A stretch of 64,000 nt of DNA from Arsenicibacter rosenii (GCF_001870735.1 NZ_MORL01000003.1:372001-436000); one strand, 5' to 3'; counted from the first letter of the stretch, positions 8,442-18,430 are shown. Numbers and translations are program-made. Notes: generated from the letters alone by a model not told the origin.

Positions 8442-9161
8442 ATGAAAGTTGATGTACTCTGCATAACCGCTCACCCCGACGACACCGAGATGAGCGCCGG
8501 CGGCACCATTCTTTCCCTGATTGAACAGGGGAAAACCGTGGCAGCTGTTGACCTGACGCGTGGTGAACTAGGTACGCGCGGCACCCCCGAAATCCGGTTA
8601 CAGGAAGCCGCTGCGGCCAGTGAGATTCTGGGGCTGGCAGCCCGCGAGAACATGGGATTCCGGGATGGCTTTTTCCGTAACGACGAAGCGCACCAAATGG
8701 CGCTGATTCCGGTTATCCGCCATTTTCAGCCCGAAATCGTGCTCACCAATACCCTGGAAGACCGTCATCCTGACCATGGCCGGGCAGCCGAACTGGTATA
8801 CGATGCCTGTTTTTACTCCGGCCTGCGTCAGATCAAAACAACCGGCCGCGATGGGCAGCCACAGCCCGAATGGCGACCGAAATACGTCTATAACATGATT
8901 CAGGACTGGTCGCTGAAACCAACTTTTGTCGTTGATATTTCGACATACTGGGATCAGAAACGGGCGTCGGTGGCCGCCTACAAAAGCCAGTTTTACGACC
9001 CGAACAGCGGCGAGCCGGAAAGCTATATTTCCAGTAAAGCGTTCTGGGAGTTTCTGGAGGCCCGGGCCGAGGAATACGGCCACATGATCGGTGCTAAATA
9101 CGGCGAAGGTTTCGTCAGCCGCCGTATGCTCGGCGTTAAAGACATATTCCAGTTGTTTTAG
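8442..9161 (+). CDS. bshB1: Bacillithiol biosynthesis deacetylase BshB1
   Basis: Zinc-dependent LmbE/PIG-L deacetylase that removes acetate from GlcNAc-malate in bacillithiol synthesis. Zinc-ligand motifs are AHPDDTEMSAGG at the N-terminus and RHPDHGRAAELV near residue 110, which also has the BshB1-type LTNTLEDRHPDH. Length 239 residues and the C-terminal GEGFVSRRML segment match the TIGR-defined BshB1 group. It stands alone, divergent from the nitrilase-like gene, so the other bsh genes must lie elsewhere. Confidence 0.93.
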   Translation: MKVDVLCITAHPDDTEMSAGGTILSLIEQGKTVAAVDLTRGELGTRGTPEIRLQEAAAASEILGLAARENMGFRDGFFRNDEAHQMALIPVIRHFQPEIVLTNTLEDRHPDHGRAAELVYDACFYSGLRQIKTTGRDGQPQPEWRPKYVYNMIQDWSLKPTFVVDISTYWDQKRASVAAYKSQFYDPNSGEPESYISSKAFWEFLEARAEEYGHMIGAKYGEGFVSRRMLGVKDIFQLF

Positions 9162-9203
9162 TTATGTAGTTGCGGATGAGAGGCCACTAAGGCTGTAAGA
9201 CGG

Positions 9204-9237
9204 AAAGGGGCACAAAGAAAAAACGTTGTGCCCCTTT
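9204..9237. terminator. Hairpin downstream of bshB1 (core of an eroded word-repeat element)
   Basis: Perfect 12-bp stem AAAGGGGCACAA with its complement, loop of about 10 bases. The flanks (CACTAAGGC, CACAAAG on one side, CTGCGTCTTTGTG on the other) also pair loosely and resemble the CACGAAG-type element near 58.9 kb. Likely ends bshB1 transcription. Confidence 0.7.
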
Positions 9238-9290
9238 GGTTTTCTGCGTCTTTGTGATCTCAAATCCGTTTAACGATAACAAACAACGTT

Positions 9291-10208
9291 ATGAAGAAAG
9301 GATGGTTCATTGCCATTGGCTTGTTGCTGGTGGGTGGTATACTTGCGTTTATCTGGTACCGGCAACAGGTTAAAGAGGCAGATAAAGAACCATACGGTAC
9401 GGCTCTGAAACCACGCCTTGAACTGAGTTCCTGGGAAGTTACGGATGTTGATGCCGATGTGGTTAAAGTAAAAGGCAAACTCCTTATCGATAATCCGCTG
9501 CCCGTTGGCTTTAAGGCCCGGCGCATGTACTTTGAGTTTCTGATCGATTCTACGGTGGTCTCCCGAGGCGACTATCCCCAAACCATTGCCGTTGAGCCCT
9601 CCGATTCATCGACCGTTACGCTTCCCGTTGAGGTGCCGCTGAAACCACTGGAAAACAAGCTGAAATACCTTTACGAAAACAACATCGACAGTGTCGTCTA
9701 CACCGTCCGTACCCGCTTTGATCTGGATGTACCGATTCTCGGCAACCGCACCTTTACCGACACCATCAACCGAAAGCTGCCCACCGTTTTTATTCCGACG
9801 ATGCAGATCGAACGGGTAAAGATCGGTAAGGTCGGGCTGAACGAATCGGAACTGGCGATGAACGTATCGGTCGGTAACCGCAACGCCTTCCCTATCCGCT
9901 TTTTCGATACCCGTTACGTAGTTTCTGTGGACGGGAAAGAGGTTGCGGAAGGCTACCAGCCCGATTCAATTCTGATCGAAAAACAATCGACAACACCGGT
10001 TGTGCTGCCCCTCACCCTGAAACCCGGCACCTTGCTGGGCCTGACCGGAAAAATGCTGTTCGACAAAAAAGATACGCCGATGCGGGTCCTGTTTCACTGC
10101 AAAATCATTGACCGGGAAGGCAATAACCTGTTCAGAGACAGTAAAATGACGATGCAGATCGAAGGCACCATGGATGAGTTCATGAAAGCCGCCCGACAGC
10201 TCAAATAA
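9291..10208 (+). CDS. LEA14-like (LEA type 2) membrane-anchored protein
   Basis: 305 residues with one N-terminal membrane segment (WFIAIGLLLVGGILAFIWY) and two tandem immunoglobulin-like LEA type 2 / WHy domains. Domain 1 spans about 50-160 (KVKGKLLIDNPLPVGFKARR) and domain 2 about 180-290 (NVSVGNRNAFPIRFFDTRY); both have the N-P/F pattern typical of the fold. Probably anchored in the inner membrane with the domains in the periplasm. The role is unknown; LEA2 proteins are linked to desiccation or stress in other organisms. It ends at a perfect bidirectional terminator. Confidence 0.8.
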   Translation: MKKGWFIAIGLLLVGGILAFIWYRQQVKEADKEPYGTALKPRLELSSWEVTDVDADVVKVKGKLLIDNPLPVGFKARRMYFEFLIDSTVVSRGDYPQTIAVEPSDSSTVTLPVEVPLKPLENKLKYLYENNIDSVVYTVRTRFDLDVPILGNRTFTDTINRKLPTVFIPTMQIERVKIGKVGLNESELAMNVSVGNRNAFPIRFFDTRYVVSVDGKEVAEGYQPDSILIEKQSTTPVVLPLTLKPGTLLGLTGKMLFDKKDTPMRVLFHCKIIDREGNNLFRDSKMTMQIEGTMDEFMKAARQLK

Positions 10209-10210
10209 CA

Positions 10211-10258
10211 ATCGGGGTTGACCACCGTTTGCGTTTGCAACCGGCAATCAACCCCGAT
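10211..10258. terminator. Bidirectional terminator between LEA14-like and MFS genes
   Basis: Perfect 11-bp outer stem ATCGGGGTTGA / TCAACCCCGAT with a smaller nested inverted repeat in the loop. It lies between convergent genes. Confidence 0.8.
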
Positions 10259-10274
10259 CCGGAGTATTTATGAC

Positions 10275-11663
10275 TTACAGCTGTGGCTGTTTAGCCAGTG
10301 TTTTTTCGTCAGCGTGACCTGCTTTTTTGTTGCGCATCCAGATGAACAGGATCGTAAACGCAACAATCAGGATGATCGGGAATGTGGTCATTTTTACCAG
10401 CGTGGCCTGACCGGCAGCCAGTTCGAGGGCATCACCCGCTAAACCGGTTGTCGCTTTTTCAGCACGTTCGGCATCAATCCAGCCACCGATGATTGGCTGG
10501 AAAATCGACGTCGAGAACATACCCACACCGCCGATGATCGACATGCCTAATGCGCCTGAAGCAGGGATACGCTCAGCAACGAAACCAACCATTGTCGGCC
10601 AGAAATAACATACGCCGACGGCGAAAAAGATCGCCGCCACATACGCCATGGCACCGGTTTGTGTACTGAACAGGTAGATACCGATCGTAGCAAAAACGGA
10701 GCCGCCCAGCAATACGCCTGTCTGGTCAAGCTTATGAATGATTGGCCCACCGAAGAAACGGCCAACCGCCATAATACCGGTAGTTAACGCAAGGATGATC
10801 AACGGCTGTGCGCCCGACTTGCTCATAATCAGACCTACCCACTGCTGAGGACCGAACTCTGAGATGGCAGTAAAGGCCATGCAGCAGAACATAAACAGGA
10901 ACAAGCCGCCAAAATACAGATAAACACCTACCAGCGCAGATACCAGCGCTACGACGTTTGTTGTCAGACGGAGCGTGTCCGAGAGAGAAATCCAGTCAAA
11001 ATCATTCGCCAGTTTTAACATGAAACAGGCAGCCGCCAGTATAAGTGCACCTTTTGCAATGCCCGATGACGTAAGTTGCTGGGTTGACGTTGCGGCGTTG
11101 GCGCTTGGGAATGTCTGACCGAAGAACAGGAAAGCGTATACAATCGTCGGAACCATAATGATCCAGATCTGCGCCTGCCACGGTAGGTTCAGGTTCTCAG
11201 GACCCATGAAAAGTGAGATCAGGCTACCCAATACGATACCACCAGGGAACCACATGTGAAACCGGTTCAGCATCTTGTTCATTTTCTCGCCGGAATACAT
11301 ATCAGCAATCATAGGGTTACAGGCTGCTTCTGTACAGCCATTACCGATACCGATAAACAGGGTAGAAATAAGCAGTGTAGAGTACCCTCCGGCAAAAATG
11401 GTCAACAAAATACCGAGTGTGTGGCAAACAAACGCCACGTTCATGATAATTTTCGGCCCGACTGAGTGGTAAATGATACCGCCAACAATCATCGAGATCG
11501 GGAAGCCCAGGAACCACATTGAGTTGATGAAACCCAACTGCTCGGCCGACAGTCCGAAGTCGGTACCAAGCTGCGGCAGGATACCCGCCCGGATACTGAA
11601 TGAGAACGCGGTTGTAATGAGCGCAAAACAGCTCGCGTTGAACAAACGTGTTTGGTTAATCAT
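10275..11663 (-). CDS. MFS transporter
   Basis: 462 residues with about 12 membrane helices of the major facilitator superfamily. The conserved loop between helices 2 and 3 appears as GGIIYHSVGPKI. The C-terminal tail is charged (IWMRNKKAGHADEKTLAKQ). The substrate is not evident, but divergent transcription from two Gfo/Idh/MocA oxidoreductases and a sugar isomerase suggests a sugar or polyol. Related proteins in Bacteroidota are annotated as sugar MFS transporters. The 240-base gap to the divergent gene contains the promoters of both. Confidence 0.88.
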   Translation of the reverse strand: MINQTRLFNASCFALITTAFSFSIRAGILPQLGTDFGLSAEQLGFINSMWFLGFPISMIVGGIIYHSVGPKIIMNVAFVCHTLGILLTIFAGGYSTLLISTLFIGIGNGCTEAACNPMIADMYSGEKMNKMLNRFHMWFPGGIVLGSLISLFMGPENLNLPWQAQIWIIMVPTIVYAFLFFGQTFPSANAATSTQQLTSSGIAKGALILAAACFMLKLANDFDWISLSDTLRLTTNVVALVSALVGVYLYFGGLFLFMFCCMAFTAISEFGPQQWVGLIMSKSGAQPLIILALTTGIMAVGRFFGGPIIHKLDQTGVLLGGSVFATIGIYLFSTQTGAMAYVAAIFFAVGVCYFWPTMVGFVAERIPASGALGMSIIGGVGMFSTSIFQPIIGGWIDAERAEKATTGLAGDALELAAGQATLVKMTTFPIILIVAFTILFIWMRNKKAGHADEKTLAKQPQL

Positions 11664-11903
11664 GTGAATAAGCTGAAGGGGTTAATGGGAAAATGATCAA
11701 CAAAAGAAAGAAACCATCACGAATAAATTACTAAACCTAATGGCCAAACCGTGCAAAATTTCCGTAAAAAAAGTAAAATAACTAATTTTCGGGTCATAAA
11801 ATCGGCAGGAATCGCTACCTTTTCGGCCGATTTTACACTTTGGTCTCCAACTAACTTCTTAACTCCCGTCTAACGGGCTGATCACAATCAGATAATTAAC
11901 GCT

Positions 11904-13058
11904 ATGCACAGAAAATTGCGTATGGGTATGGTTGGTGGCGGTCTTGATGCCTTTATCGGCGCCGTTCACCGCCGGGCAGCGGGCTTCGACAATGAAATCG
12001 AGCTCGTTTGCGGCTGCTTTAGCCAGTCACCCGACAAATCAAAAGCAACAGGCCACGCCCTGTACCTGCCCGAAGATCGTGTCTACTCCAGCTATGAAGA
12101 AATGATTCTTCGCGAGAAGGAGCTGCCGGAGGGCGAACGCATGGATTTTATCTCCATCGTGACACCGAACCACATGCACTTTCCGCCGGCAAAAATGGCC
12201 CTCGAAAACGGCTTCCACGTGATCTGTGACAAGCCGATGACCCTGAATCTGGCCGAGGCCAAAGAACTGGTTGGTATCGTTGAAAAATCGGGGCTTGTCT
12301 TCGGTCTGACCCACAACTATACCGGCTACCCGATGGTGAAGGAAGCCCGCGATATGGTACGGAGCGGTAAGCTCGGCAAAATCCGGAAGGTGGTTGTGGA
12401 ATACCCGCAGGGCTGGCTGTCGAAATACGAAGAAGGCAACGACTACAAGCAGGCGATCTGGCGGACAGACCCCTCGAAATCGGGTGCCGCCGGCTGTATG
12501 GGCGACATCGGTACGCACGCCGAAAACCTCGCTGAATACATCACAGGCTTACAGATTGAAGAGCTTTGCGCCGACCTGACCACGTTCGTACCGGGCCGTC
12601 TGCTCGACGATGACGGCAACGTGCTGCTGCGCTTCCAGGACGGAGCCAAAGGCGTGCTGCATGCCAGTCAGATCAGCAACGGCGAAGAAAACTCCCTGAA
12701 AATTTACGTGTACGGCGAGCTGGGTGGCCTTGAGTGGCACCAAATGGAGCCGAATACGTTGAAATACAAAACGCAGGAAGGTCAGCGCCTGATCCGTCCG
12801 AACGTGGGCGATCTGTCGGCGTCGGCCAAAGCGCACTGGCGGATGCCGTCGGGTCACCCGGAAGGGTTCTTCGAGGCCTTTGCGAACCTGTACCGCAACT
12901 TCGCTTTCGCGGTTAAGGCGCACATGAACGGTCAGCAGCCTGACCCGGTCTATGATTTCCCGGATGTATATGACGGCGTGCGGGGTCTGGCGTTCATCGA
13001 CACCGTTATCGCGTCGTCGCAGGACGACACGACGAAGTGGACGAAGTTTAAAGAGTAA
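11904..13058 (+). CDS. Gfo/Idh/MocA family oxidoreductase (first of two)
   Basis: 384-residue NAD(P)-dependent dehydrogenase. The N-terminal Rossmann motif is [15 protein letters not shown], followed by [20 protein letters not shown] and CDKPMT (the EKP-type catalytic lysine). The C-terminal domain has [16 protein letters not shown] with the conserved His. Family members oxidise or epimerise sugars and inositols. The second oxidoreductase gene follows on the same strand 226 bases later, with word-repeat element D between; the left arm of D overlaps the last codons and the stop here. Confidence 0.9.
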   Translation: MHRKLRMGMVGGGLDAFIGAVHRRAAGFDNEIELVCGCFSQSPDKSKATGHALYLPEDRVYSSYEEMILREKELPEGERMDFISIVTPNHMHFPPAKMALENGFHVICDKPMTLNLAEAKELVGIVEKSGLVFGLTHNYTGYPMVKEARDMVRSGKLGKIRKVVVEYPQGWLSKYEEGNDYKQAIWRTDPSKSGAAGCMGDIGTHAENLAEYITGLQIEELCADLTTFVPGRLLDDDGNVLLRFQDGAKGVLHASQISNGEENSLKIYVYGELGGLEWHQMEPNTLKYKTQEGQRLIRPNVGDLSASAKAHWRMPSGHPEGFFEAFANLYRNFAFAVKAHMNGQQPDPVYDFPDVYDGVRGLAFIDTVIASSQDDTTKWTKFKE

Positions 13059-13275
13059 AAGAGCGAAAGCGTGAAAGAGCGGGTTGGTCAGCGTTCTTTC
13101 ACGCTTTCACTTTTTTGATTGCATTTTTATCATCTAATCCAAATAGCGAGTGATGGTAAATGTGTGAAGGACATTTCCGTTTATTAGTTGCTATTATGAG
13201 TAGTAATCAGGCTATCTGTACATTTTAGCAAGTAATACTGAAACGCTCTTTCACTCTTTCACCCTTTCACTCTTT
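13050..13275. repeat. Three-armed word-repeat element D
   Basis: Left arm 13050-13081 pairs with right arm 13244-13275 (28 of 32 positions), both of the GAGTGAAAGAGCGAAAG family. A middle arm at 13092-13111 pairs with 13062-13081 at 18 of 20 positions and is followed by six T residues, giving a terminator-like hairpin. The left arm can thus pair with the middle or the right arm, but not both. The right arm ends nine bases before the next start codon. Confidence 0.8.
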
Positions 13276-13284
13276 TCATTACTC

Positions 13285-14430
<1,146 letters not shown>

Positions 14431-14431
14431 T

Positions 14432-14896
14432 TAATGAGTGATTGAGCGAATGAGTGATTGAGTGCAGGCATCGTAACAAACGCACATGGAACAGCAACGA
14501 CTTTCTAAAGGTGACTTTGCCGATGGCATAGAACAAAGACTAAAGACGTTTATGCTTCGAAATCTGCATGTGTTTCGTGCACTTCCCCAGGCATTCGACG
14601 CTCAACACTTCGGTAAACAGCTTGTGCGCTGCTCTTCATCTGCTGCGGCAAACTATCGCGCTGTTAGACGGGCAAGAAGCCGGAATGAGTTTTTTGCCAA
14701 ACTCAGCATTGTTATAGAGGAGCTTGATGAATCACTTTTCTGGCTGGAAACTTTTGTTTTCGCCGGGATTATACCAGAAAACCGCTTGAGTGATTTAATG
14801 GATGAAGGTTCACAACTGCTGAAAATCCTTGCAAAGTCAAGAAGCAACAGCGGTGGTTAATGTTCACTCAATCACTCAATCACAACTCACTCAATA
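14432..14896. mobile_element. Word-repeat element E: inverted repeat enclosing an S23-like gene
   Basis: Left arm 14432-14464 (C-poor, words GAGTGATTGAG) and right arm 14865-14896 (G-poor, words CACTCAATCAC) are imperfectly complementary over about 32 positions; the innermost 17 pair at 16. The four-helix-bundle gene fills the loop. The layout matches the ORF-bearing intervening sequences of 23S rRNA in Leptospira and Coxiella, here placed between protein genes. The same words make ORF-less element B. That it is mobile is inference; no target duplication was identified. Confidence 0.6.
14486..14860 (+). CDS. Four-helix-bundle protein of the S23 / 23S rRNA intervening-sequence family
   Basis: 124 residues, entirely helical in prediction. 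It has the family pattern: LVRCSSSAAANYRAVRRAR (usual form RS-S-x-NY-EA-A) at about 46-65, then FFAKLSIVIEELDESLFWLE. Proteins of this family are encoded by intervening sequences in 23S rRNA and are distant relatives of the Avd protein of diversity-generating retroelements, but no reverse transcriptase is nearby. Molecular function is unknown; the family fold is a pentameric bundle that may bind nucleic acid. The gene sits between two sugar-metabolism genes and within the arms of element E, so it looks like an insertion into that operon. Confidence 0.85.
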   Translation: MEQQRLSKGDFADGIEQRLKTFMLRNLHVFRALPQAFDAQHFGKQLVRCSSSAAANYRAVRRARSRNEFFAKLSIVIEELDESLFWLETFVFAGIIPENRLSDLMDEGSQLLKILAKSRSNSGG

Positions 14897-14900
14897 CATC

Positions 14901-15953
14901 ATGACAACACTAAAAGGTCCTGCCATATTTCTGGCGCAGTTTTTAGGGGATACGGCCCCATTTAATAGTCTGGAGTCCATTGCCAAATACATGGCCGACC
15001 TCGGCTATAAAGGCATTCAGATCCCGACCTGGGATCCGCGCATGATCGACCTGAAACAGGCGTCGGAAAGCAAAACGTATTGCGACGACTATAAAGGCAA
15101 GTTACTGGAGATCGGCGTCGAAATAACCGAGCTGTCAACCCACCTGCAGGGACAGCTGGTGGCCGTTCACCCAGCCTATGCGCCGATGTTTGCCGGTTTC
15201 GGCCCGGCCGAGCTGGCCAACAGCCCGAAAGAACAGCAAGCCTGGGCAACCGACCAATTGATCATGGCCGCTAAAGCCAGCCAGAACCTCGGCCTGACCT
15301 CGCACGTAACGTTCTCGGGAGCACTCCTGTGGCCGTTTATGTACCCGTGGCCGCAGCGGCCGGCGGGCCTGGTCGAAACAGGCTTTCAGGAACTGGGTCA
15401 GCGGTGGCTGCCGATCCTGAACGCGTTCGAAGACGCAGGCGTAAACGTTGGCTATGAGCTGCACCCGGGCGAAGACGTACACGACGGGGTCACGTTTGAG
15501 ATGTTCCTCGACGCTGTGGGTGGCCACAAGCGGGCAGGTATCAACTATGATCCGAGCCACTTCGTATTGCAGTGCCTCGACTACCTGCAGTTCATCGACT
15601 TCTACCACGAGCGCATTTTCGCGTTCCACGTAAAAGACGCCGAGTTCAACCCGACGGGTAAGCAAGGTGTCTACGGTGGCTTCCAGGGATGGGTAGAGCG
15701 TGCCGGGCGATTCCGTTCACTGGGCGACGGTCAGGTTGATTTCAGCGGCATTTTCAGCAAGCTGGCACAGTACAATTACGATGGCTGGGCCGTTCTGGAA
15801 TGGGAATGTGCCCTGAAACACCCCGAGCAAGGCGCGGCTGAAGGTGCTCCGTTCATCGCCGATCACATCATTCGTGTGACTGAGCGTGCATTCGACGACT
15901 TTGCCGGCACCGGTGCCGACGAAGCGTTCAACAAAAAGGTACTGGGTCTGTAA
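14901..15953 (+). CDS. Sugar phosphate isomerase/epimerase (TIM barrel)
   Basis: 350 residues from the ATG at 14901 (MTTLKGPAIF); an earlier in-frame start would include translated repeat sequence. Xylose-isomerase-like fold with metal-binding segments VGYELHPGEDVH, GINYDPSHFV, IFAFHVKDAE and AVLEWECA. Unlike the first isomerase in the window it has no export signal, so it acts in the cytoplasm. It follows the two Gfo/Idh/MocA dehydrogenases, a common pairing in inositol and rare-sugar catabolism (dehydrogenase, isomerase, transporter). Ends at a strong intrinsic terminator. Confidence 0.88.
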   Translation: MTTLKGPAIFLAQFLGDTAPFNSLESIAKYMADLGYKGIQIPTWDPRMIDLKQASESKTYCDDYKGKLLEIGVEITELSTHLQGQLVAVHPAYAPMFAGFGPAELANSPKEQQAWATDQLIMAAKASQNLGLTSHVTFSGALLWPFMYPWPQRPAGLVETGFQELGQRWLPILNAFEDAGVNVGYELHPGEDVHDGVTFEMFLDAVGGHKRAGINYDPSHFVLQCLDYLQFIDFYHERIFAFHVKDAEFNPTGKQGVYGGFQGWVERAGRFRSLGDGQVDFSGIFSKLAQYNYDGWAVLEWECALKHPEQGAAEGAPFIADHIIRVTERAFDDFAGTGADEAFNKKVLGL

Positions 15954-16013
15954 AACGGAATGTTATTCTGTTTGGGACAATACAAATGATCGGAATATCA
16001 TTCCGTTCTATAG

Positions 16014-16048
16014 GGCTGCCGGTACAATGTTCCGGCAGCCTTTTTTTT
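16014..16048 (+). terminator. Intrinsic terminator after the sugar isomerase
   Basis: Perfect 9-bp stem GGCTGCCGG / CCGGCAGCC with a 9-base loop, followed by eight T residues. A second small hairpin (CGGAAT/ATTCCG) lies just before it. Confidence 0.9.
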
Positions 16049-16112
16049 ACCCGCTTTCGTTACCTTATTTGTTCATTCTATCTTTGCACTTCAGTCAACA
16101 GGAGCAACAAAT

Positions 16113-16646
16113 ATGCAATCTTCCCGAAACGTAATTCTCTTCATTGCGATGAGCCTGGACGGCTATATCGCTACCCCAAACGATGGCCTTGAGTTTTTAT
16201 CAATTGTCGAGCAGGAAGGCGAAGATTACGGCTATGGTGCGTTTGTGCAGGGCGTAGACACCGTCATTCTTGGCCGCAAAACCTATGATAAGGTGATGAC
16301 CTTAGTGAGTGAGTTCCCGCATGCCAACAAAAACACCTACATCATCACGCGTACTCCACGCGAAGCCATTGGCTCAGTTCAATTTTATACCGGTAACCTA
16401 ATCGAACTGGTCACCCGGTTAAAACAGGAAGCAGGTAAAGATATTTTTGTCGACGGAGGTGCTGAAGTTGTGCATGAGATGTTGACAGCCGGCCTGATTG
16501 ACGAATTTTACATTTCTGTCATCCCGATTCTGCTGGGCGATGGTATCCCGCTATTTAAACCGGGGTTTGCCAAAACAAACCTGACACTGATCAGCGCTAA
16601 ATCTTTTGAGAAGGGGCTGACGCAGCTGCATTACAAACGCAGTTAA
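16113..16646 (+). CDS. Dihydrofolate reductase family protein (RibD C-terminal type)
   Basis: 177-residue protein of the DHFR / RibD-C fold. Typical segments are VILFIAMSLDGYIATPNDGLEFL at the N-terminus, TVILGRKTYDKVM for NADPH binding, and DIFVDGGAEVVHEML. It is similar to the YwjB/YyaP-type reductases; the physiological substrate is unknown, so folate or riboflavin function is not assured. A TATCTTTG box at 16079-16086 is a plausible Bacteroidota -7 promoter element, though no clear -33 element was found. A hairpin terminator follows. Confidence 0.88.
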   Translation: MQSSRNVILFIAMSLDGYIATPNDGLEFLSIVEQEGEDYGYGAFVQGVDTVILGRKTYDKVMTLVSEFPHANKNTYIITRTPREAIGSVQFYTGNLIELVTRLKQEAGKDIFVDGGAEVVHEMLTAGLIDEFYISVIPILLGDGIPLFKPGFAKTNLTLISAKSFEKGLTQLHYKRS

Positions 16647-16664
16647 AGATGTATGTAACACGTT

Positions 16665-16698
16665 CCATGCTTTAGTGCAGCCGCTAAGGCATGGTTTT
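16665..16698 (+). terminator. Terminator between the DHFR-like and Uma2-like genes
   Basis: Imperfect stem CCATGC-TTTAG / CTAAG-GCATGG followed by TTTT; it lies between convergent genes. Confidence 0.65.
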
Positions 16699-16703
16699 GC
16701 GGG

Positions 16704-17312
16704 TCAAAACTGAATCCCTTCCTCCTCGACCAGAGCGGCCAGATTCAGGTCGATGCCGTTCAGTAACGTAACCGGCACGTCCCAGTTGTGGGTAATCCAG
16801 TGCGCATCACGGCCGGCCACCAATACCTTCCGGGGCTGTGTCGTAATCCAGATTACCTGCCCGACGCCAAACCCGAGCAGCTTCTCCGTTTTCTCGTACA
16901 CATAACTTTGCTCCTTTGCAGCAAAGTCTCGTACATCTACCTGAACGTCTACATCAATGGTCATTTTAGGCGGCACCTGAAAACAAACATCCCCAAGCGT
17001 AAGGCCTTTTCTTTCAAAAACAGCAACGGCATTAACAAGAGAAGTATTTTGATCTAACCGGGTAATCACTCTGTTGGAGGCTAACAAATAGTTTCCACGA
17101 TCAGGTAATGTCGCAAGCTTGCCAAGAATTACGGATACCAACGCTGCCTGTAATGAACTGCTTCCCATAATGGTTTCGGGAGTTCTCTGACCGGATAATA
17201 CCTCTTTATAGCCCTTGTAGTACAGAGGGCGCCCGTTGAGCGTTTCGTAGATGAGTCCGGCCGGTATTTTTGACCGGCGACGGGGTTTGTTCTGAACGAC
17301 AATTGTAGTCAT
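16704..17312 (-). CDS. Uma2-like (DUF820) family protein
   Basis: 202 residues from the ATG at 17312 (MTTIVVQNKPRRRS); the longer frame to 17438 has no family support and crosses a terminator hairpin. The pattern resembles Uma2/DUF820 restriction-endonuclease-fold proteins: GLIYETLNGRPLYYKGY at the start, a long strand region with VDVQVDVRDF, then YEKTEKLLGFGVGQVIWITTQPRKVLV, which corresponds to the K...Y...GV.EYWIVDP segment. The usual catalytic PD and E-V residues are not obvious, so it may be inactive. No known function. Confidence 0.6.
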   Translation of the reverse strand: MTTIVVQNKPRRRSKIPAGLIYETLNGRPLYYKGYKEVLSGQRTPETIMGSSSLQAALVSVILGKLATLPDRGNYLLASNRVITRLDQNTSLVNAVAVFERKGLTLGDVCFQVPPKMTIDVDVQVDVRDFAAKEQSYVYEKTEKLLGFGVGQVIWITTQPRKVLVAGRDAHWITHNWDVPVTLLNGIDLNLAALVEEEGIQF

Positions 17313-17395
17313 GGCGCGCTTTGTTGTAAAAACGAATGTACTCATAAAACCCGTAACCGGCAATCCGGTTTTGCGGATAGCCCTGAAACAAGTAA

Positions 17396-17416
17396 CCCCA
17401 GCCAAAATGGCTGGGG
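17396..17416 (-). terminator. Terminator downstream of the inositol oxygenase gene
   Basis: Perfect 8-bp stem CCCCAGCC / GGCTGGGG with a 5-base loop, just after the stop codon of the minus-strand inositol oxygenase gene. There is no strong U-run. Confidence 0.65.
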
Positions 17417-17443
17417 CTGCTTCATTACTATATAACACACACC

Positions 17444-18322
17444 TTAGAATTTCAATGTTGCCGGCAGGTATTTCGCTACCAGATCTTCGTAATAAGGCCG
17501 CAGCTCCGTCCAGTTTGGCGGCGTCGGGTTCTTCGAATACAAGTCGTACGGATTAAACAGATTCACCCATTTGAACATTTCGCGGTCATGGTCGTCCATC
17601 AGGTGGTCGTACGCATTTTCGCGGTGCTGCGGGTAGAATGAGTGGTAACGCAGCATGTACAGCCCCTGCTCCGGCAGGTGGTCTTTCACCATCTGGTACA
17701 CATACTCATCATGACCCCACGACATATGCACGTTGCGAAGACCGCAGTTTGGCGTATAAACGCCGTATTTTGTATTGTAACGTTCGTCGTATGTATCCGG
17801 ATTGGCCTTGAAAAACTCAGGATACACAATTTTGTCTGAATGCGCACAGCCTACCGGGAAGGTGTCACCGACAACAGCCCACTGTGGCTCGCCAAACAGA
17901 CAAAGAACTTTACCCATATCATGCAACAGACCAACCAGCACCATCCAGTCGGGGTGACCATCGGCGCGGATCGCTTCCGAGGTTTGCAGTAAGTGCTGCA
18001 GCTGATCCAGATCGGTATCCGGGTCAGAGTCATCAACCAGCTGATTCAGGAACGTGAATGCATCCCAGACCGGCATTTCCTTTTTATCGAACTTCAGGAA
18101 TTCACGCTCTTTTTCCAGCACGAAATCATACGTTTGGTAGGTATGATTCAGGCGGTAAAATTCGCGTACGGTATCACGGCCCGGATTTTCGTAGTTCCGG
18201 TATTCTTCAGTAGTTTTTCCCTGGGCAATAGCTTCCGGATCAGGGTAACGCTCCAGCAGATCGTCTTCCCAAACGTCCAGACTGGCTAAAGGATTTTGTT
18301 CTGCTGCGCTCAACGTACTCAT
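17444..18322 (-). CDS. myo-inositol oxygenase
   Basis: 292-residue HD-domain di-iron oxygenase that cleaves myo-inositol to D-glucuronate. It closely follows the animal enzyme: ligand His in RADGHPDWM, the HD pair in GLLHDMGKVLCLFGEPQWAV, then SWGHDEYVYQM, YHSFYPQH and NPYDLYSK, which together supply the four His and two Asp iron ligands. The C-terminus LRPYYEDLVAKYLP is also conserved. It is divergent from a LacI regulator with operator-like palindromes between, one of them in its own leader. The oxidoreductases, isomerase and transporter upstream may handle related polyols. Confidence 0.94.
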   Translation of the reverse strand: MSTLSAAEQNPLASLDVWEDDLLERYPDPEAIAQGKTTEEYRNYENPGRDTVREFYRLNHTYQTYDFVLEKEREFLKFDKKEMPVWDAFTFLNQLVDDSDPDTDLDQLQHLLQTSEAIRADGHPDWMVLVGLLHDMGKVLCLFGEPQWAVVGDTFPVGCAHSDKIVYPEFFKANPDTYDERYNTKYGVYTPNCGLRNVHMSWGHDEYVYQMVKDHLPEQGLYMLRYHSFYPQHRENAYDHLMDDHDREMFKWVNLFNPYDLYSKNPTPPNWTELRPYYEDLVAKYLPATLKF

Positions 18323-18343
18323 GACTGTTGTATGTTTATAGGG

Positions 18344-18355
18344 TGAAACGCTTAA
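18344..18355. promoter_or_regulatory. Second LacI-type operator candidate in the inositol oxygenase leader
   Basis: TGAAACGCTTAA contains the AAnCGnTT core of LacI-family operators and lies about 20 bases upstream of the inositol oxygenase start. It is less symmetric than the site at 18431-18450. Confidence 0.5.
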
Positions 18356-18430
18356 AAGTCGTCGTCTTATGTTCAGGACACTAAGCTAATCGACTTTATT
18401 GGCACTTTTATAAGATCTGTTTTGCTTTAT

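Noticed and set aside
14486-14860. The four-helix-bundle gene as an Avd protein of a diversity-generating retroelement
   Set aside because: No reverse transcriptase, template repeat or variable repeat was found nearby.
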